Part shown: in pieces, positions 61,817 to 64,000 of the stretch
Layout of the letters: each line of letters opens with the position of its first letter
How positions within the stretch are numbered: the first letter of the stretch is position 1
Assembly: GCA_944323445.1 (NCBI GenBank)
Contig: CALUSM010000011.1
Location: forward strand, 1 to 64,000
Reading direction: 5' to 3'
DNA: 64,000 nucleotides
DNA from: an uncultured Bacteroidales bacterium
Lineage (GTDB): Bacteria > Bacteroidota > Bacteroidia > Bacteroidales > UBA932
Made by a program: the position numbers and the translations under genes
Notes under the pieces: generated by a model
The model's input: the letters and a program-made list of their open reading frames with translations, nothing else
Databases searched by the model: none
What the model was told of the DNA's origin: nothing

Positions 61817-62860
61817 ATGAAAGATGTAATTACAACGCTGATTCCCCGATACGGAGAATTGAACAGAATATATAAAGACTGGTTTGATAATAAAGGTTTC
61901 TCTTTTGAAAAGCAGAAATTCATTACCAAGTTCTATCTGGACTACAATGATGTAACGGTTCTTGAAACAGCCATTCTTGAACTGGTGTTTCATCTTCCAC
62001 AGGAGCAATACACACTGATTCTGAATAGCCTGAAAAAGGAAGTATGCGAAAACATAAGTTATTACAAGAAAGGATGTATGCCGGATGAACAGACCGTTTA
62101 CAATATCTGCTTCCGAGTTTCAGAAATCTATAAAGAAGCCATAGAAGAACAGCAATACAAGACGACCAAGCTCCATGCTCCGCTAAACGAAGCATACCAC
62201 CGATACGATTCCATAGGTTATCGGGAACACACTGCAGAGGATGAAAAGCGTGCGGAAATGGAATATGAACGGTGCAAAGATGAATACGAGGAGAAAAAAA
62301 ACAAGCTGACCGAACTCTACGATCTGCAAAAACAGACCAGAGAGAAAGCCCTGCAATATGCAAAAAGCCGTTTCAATGAAATCTATCGGCTGGGCTGCCA
62401 CCTCAAAGAGACATTGGCGAAATATGTATTTGATGAAACAAACGAGCCGGAAGAGCCAGCCGAACAAGAACCAAATGCCCCCAACATACAGGAAGAAGTG
62501 CTGGGAACGAAACAGACTGAGTATTTCAATATGGAACTGCTTTCGCTCATTCATGTAACCTGCGTGGGAGAACAGTTCGAGAATATTTCCGAACATGATT
62601 TCTATACCTGCATGAACCTGCTACCAAGCGACACCAAACCCCAAATCAGACCGAGAGAAAAAATACGTACCTGCTATCTGATATTCCTGATGAGCGAAAA
62701 ACTGCCCAAACAGGACAGGGAGAATTGGAAGAGGAATATCCTGAAAATATTGGATATTGAGGAAAGCTACTACAAGTCAAAGTACAAAGAGCCTGTTTCC
62801 GATTTCCCCAGTGACAGCAACCGGAAATTTGCCAAAGAAATGGATGGTATATTCCGATAA
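61817..62860 (+). CDS. Hypothetical coiled-coil protein of the mobile element
   Basis: I do not recognise this 347-residue protein. It is mostly helical and charged. A long coiled coil is likely at about residues 130-180 (EDEKRAEMEYERCKDEYEEK onward), followed by an acidic Pro/Glu linker (NEPEEPAEQEPNAPN). The C-terminal third has EKIRTCYLIFLMSEKLPKQD. It has no transmembrane segment or catalytic motif. The gene lies 8 bp downstream of the DUF1016 gene, so they are likely co-expressed. A terminator follows. Confidence 0.75.
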   Translation: MKDVITTLIPRYGELNRIYKDWFDNKGFSFEKQKFITKFYLDYNDVTVLETAILELVFHLPQEQYTLILNSLKKEVCENISYYKKGCMPDEQTVYNICFRVSEIYKEAIEEQQYKTTKLHAPLNEAYHRYDSIGYREHTAEDEKRAEMEYERCKDEYEEKKNKLTELYDLQKQTREKALQYAKSRFNEIYRLGCHLKETLAKYVFDETNEPEEPAEQEPNAPNIQEEVLGTKQTEYFNMELLSLIHVTCVGEQFENISEHDFYTCMNLLPSDTKPQIRPREKIRTCYLIFLMSEKLPKQDRENWKRNILKILDIEESYYKSKYKEPVSDFPSDSNRKFAKEMDGIFR

Positions 62861-62899
62861 TCTGTGATATGCCCTGACATTTTACGAAACAACCACTTT

Positions 62900-62934
62900 T
62901 ACCACTCAAATTAAATTTTTGAGTGGTATTTTTA
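62900..62934 (+). terminator. Rho-independent terminator after the coiled-coil gene
   Basis: An 11-bp perfect stem TACCACTCAAA/TTTGAGTGGTA with a 7-nt loop is followed by five T. It separates the integrase-DUF1016 group from the DUF3853 group. Confidence 0.85.
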
Positions 62935-63007
62935 TTATCTGATATTCAGATAAATAACAAGATATTCCATTTATATCAACCACATCCTTACCACTTACAA
63001 CCCTACC

Positions 63008-63015
63008 TAATTTTG
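63008..63015 (+). promoter_or_regulatory. -7 promoter element for the DUF3853-ATPase pair
   Basis: TAATTTTG matches TAnnTTTG, 69 nt upstream of the ATG at 63085. The leader is long compared with other genes here. Confidence 0.4.
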
Positions 63016-63084
63016 CATCGTTCGAGAACAGAGATAACAGCCAGTGCGCAGGGCTGATTGTTAAACGACTAAATAGATTGAACG

Positions 63085-63393
63085 ATGAAAAATCTTCAAG
63101 AATTATTATCAAAACCCGTCTGGCAGATGACAGGTGAAGAGTTCATATTCCTAAGTAAGCACGCTTCCCGTCAAACGGAAACGCAGCCACAGCCCATTAC
63201 AGACACAGAAAGAAAATATGTGTACGGAATACTGGGCATAGCCAAACTGTTCGGGTGCAGCCTACCCACCGCCAACCGTATCAAGAAAAGCGGAAAGATT
63301 GACAAGGCAATCACTCAGATAGGACGTAAGATTATCGTGGATGTTGAGCTTGCCCTTGAACTGGCTGGAAAGAAAACAGGAGGACGGAAATAA
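63085..63393 (+). CDS. DUF3853 family DNA-binding protein
   Basis: This 102-residue protein matches the DUF3853 family of Bacteroidota mobile elements. The pattern PVWQMTGEEFIFL near the N-terminus and a helix-turn-helix-like YGILGIAKLFGCSLPTANRI with KSGKIDKAI are characteristic. The protein probably binds DNA as an excisionase-like or regulatory factor, which I infer from its fold. It precedes the RepA-like ATPase by 8 bp. Confidence 0.85.
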   Translation: MKNLQELLSKPVWQMTGEEFIFLSKHASRQTETQPQPITDTERKYVYGILGIAKLFGCSLPTANRIKKSGKIDKAITQIGRKIIVDVELALELAGKKTGGRK

Positions 63394-63401
63394 CGGGAGG
63401 C

Positions 63402-64000
63402 ATGGCTATGGACTATATGAAAGAGACTAAGGAAATATCGGCTGAAGAAGCCATAATCCTTTGGCAAGCCTCACGTTTGAGCCTGTCGAAAAGTTATGAG
63501 AAAGCACCTGAAATCCTTAAAGTACATGATTCTGTCATTGGGACATTGGGTAATTTCAGCGCATCCATCGGCAAAGCCAAAAGTAAAAAAACGTTCAATG
63601 TATCGGCTATCGTAGCCGCTGCATTGAAGAACGGCACAGTGCTGCGGTATGTGGCTGAACTGCCTGAAGATAAGCGGAAAGTGCTTTATGTTGATACAGA
63701 GCAAAGCCCTTACCATTGTCTGAAAGTCATGACGCGCATTTTGCGAATGGCTGGTTTGCCAGATGATAGGGACAATGAGAATCTTGAATTTCTTGCCTTA
63801 AGAAAATACACGCCTGAGCAGCGTATCAGGATTGTGGAACAGGCTATTTACAATACACCCGAAATCGGTCTTGTAATTATAGACGGCATACGGGATATGG
63901 TGTATGACATCAACAGCCCCAGTGAATCAACACGCATCATATCCAAGCTGATGCAGTGGACGGACGACAGGCAGATACATATCCATACGATACTGCATCA
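63402..64000 (+). CDS. RepA-like AAA ATPase, cut at the window end
   Basis: This open frame runs out of the window; 199 residues are visible. The start ATG follows a GGGAGG-type ribosome-binding site. The RecA-like AAA_25 fold has an atypical P-loop IGKAKSKKTFN (residues 57-67), which as I recall is normal for this mobile-element family. The Walker-B-like GLVIIDGIRDMVYD follows. RepA-like ATPases act as hexameric helicases in element replication. Its location after DUF3853 fits a mobilizable element. Confidence 0.8.
   Translation, partial: MAMDYMKETKEISAEEAIILWQASRLSLSKSYEKAPEILKVHDSVIGTLGNFSASIGKAKSKKTFNVSAIVAAALKNGTVLRYVAELPEDKRKVLYVDTEQSPYHCLKVMTRILRMAGLPDDRDNENLEFLALRKYTPEQRIRIVEQAIYNTPEIGLVIIDGIRDMVYDINSPSESTRIISKLMQWTDDRQIHIHTILH

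Larger units (their letters stand above)
59015..64000 (+). mobile_element. Integrase-proximal end of an integrative mobilizable element
   Basis: The region runs from the tRNA-Ser fragment past the window end. It carries a tyrosine integrase, a DUF1016 nuclease-domain protein, an unrecognised protein, a DUF3853 protein and a RepA-like ATPase, all on the plus strand. DUF3853 followed by this ATPase is, as I remember it, typical of Bacteroidota mobilizable elements. The lower GC content compared with the core supports transfer. Mobilization genes would be expected beyond 64000. Confidence 0.75.

Overview
The window is chromosomal DNA from a member of the order Bacteroidales (phylum Bacteroidota). 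The evidence is family-level. Many intergenic regions carry the Bacteroidota -7 promoter element TAnnTTTG, and most genes lack Shine-Dalgarno sequences. Lineage-typical proteins are present: NigD-like and DUF6340-like lipoproteins, DUF5606, a PUR-family DNA-binding protein, a long NusB and a tricorn-like S41 peptidase. The core genome is fairly GC-rich for the phylum. The genus cannot be fixed from sequence alone; a Rikenellaceae-like or gut Bacteroidales lineage is a guess.

Layout. 1-3300: rpsA on the minus strand, then a NigD-like lipoprotein and a short ORF that looks like a decayed sigma-70-like gene. 3300-13200: a long minus-strand run, nusB-yajC-ybbR-coaE-DUF5606-rimO-lipoprotein-yicC-S41 peptidase, mixing translation, secretion, cofactor and envelope functions. 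13200-18000: a PUR-family gene, the minus-strand cluster pyrE-SRPBCC-rsmF-SDR, and a LysO-type exporter. 18000-26200: a ClpB that lacks the N-terminal domain, queE, two tandem secreted C1 cysteine peptidases, pssA, and a phosphohexomutase with a small lipoprotein. 26200-31500: two AAA_14/DUF4143 ATPases flanking a THUMP-like methyltransferase, each ATPase preceded by palindromic promoter-region repeats, then a RecD-like helicase. 31500-42400: TrkH with an orphan HAMP-type sensor, gapA, surE-lpxB-dapF, and a PLP-binding protein with yidC and a DUF349 protein. 42500-51700: trmD-tetR-lysE, an MGDG-synthase-like glycosyltransferase, a PMCA-type P-ATPase, an AraC regulator, cls, ubiE and a small protein resembling the C-terminal domain of PurL. 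51800-58860: tRNA-Leu(GAG), a LamG-domain membrane protein gene broken by an in-frame TGA, a D-2-hydroxyacid dehydrogenase, guaA, typA, DUF177-rpmF and tRNA-Arg(CCT).

From about 59,000 the sequence changes to AT-richer accessory DNA. The left junction carries 20 nt matching the 3' end of a minus-strand tRNA-Ser gene (T-loop, T-stem, acceptor, discriminator G) beside a 29-bp hairpin. It is followed by a tyrosine integrase with an operator-like promoter, a DUF1016/PDDEXK nuclease-domain protein, an unrecognised coiled-coil protein, a DUF3853 helix-turn-helix protein and a RepA-like AAA ATPase cut by the window end. This looks like the integrase-proximal end of an integrative mobilizable element inserted in tRNA-Ser.

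The observations most worth following are the tRNA-Ser junction of the mobile element, the N-domain-less ClpB, the TGA-interrupted LamG gene, the free-standing PurL-C-like protein, the sensor-TrkH pair without an output domain, and the repeat arrays in front of the two DUF4143 ATPases. No CRISPR array, rRNA operon or complete insertion sequence was seen.
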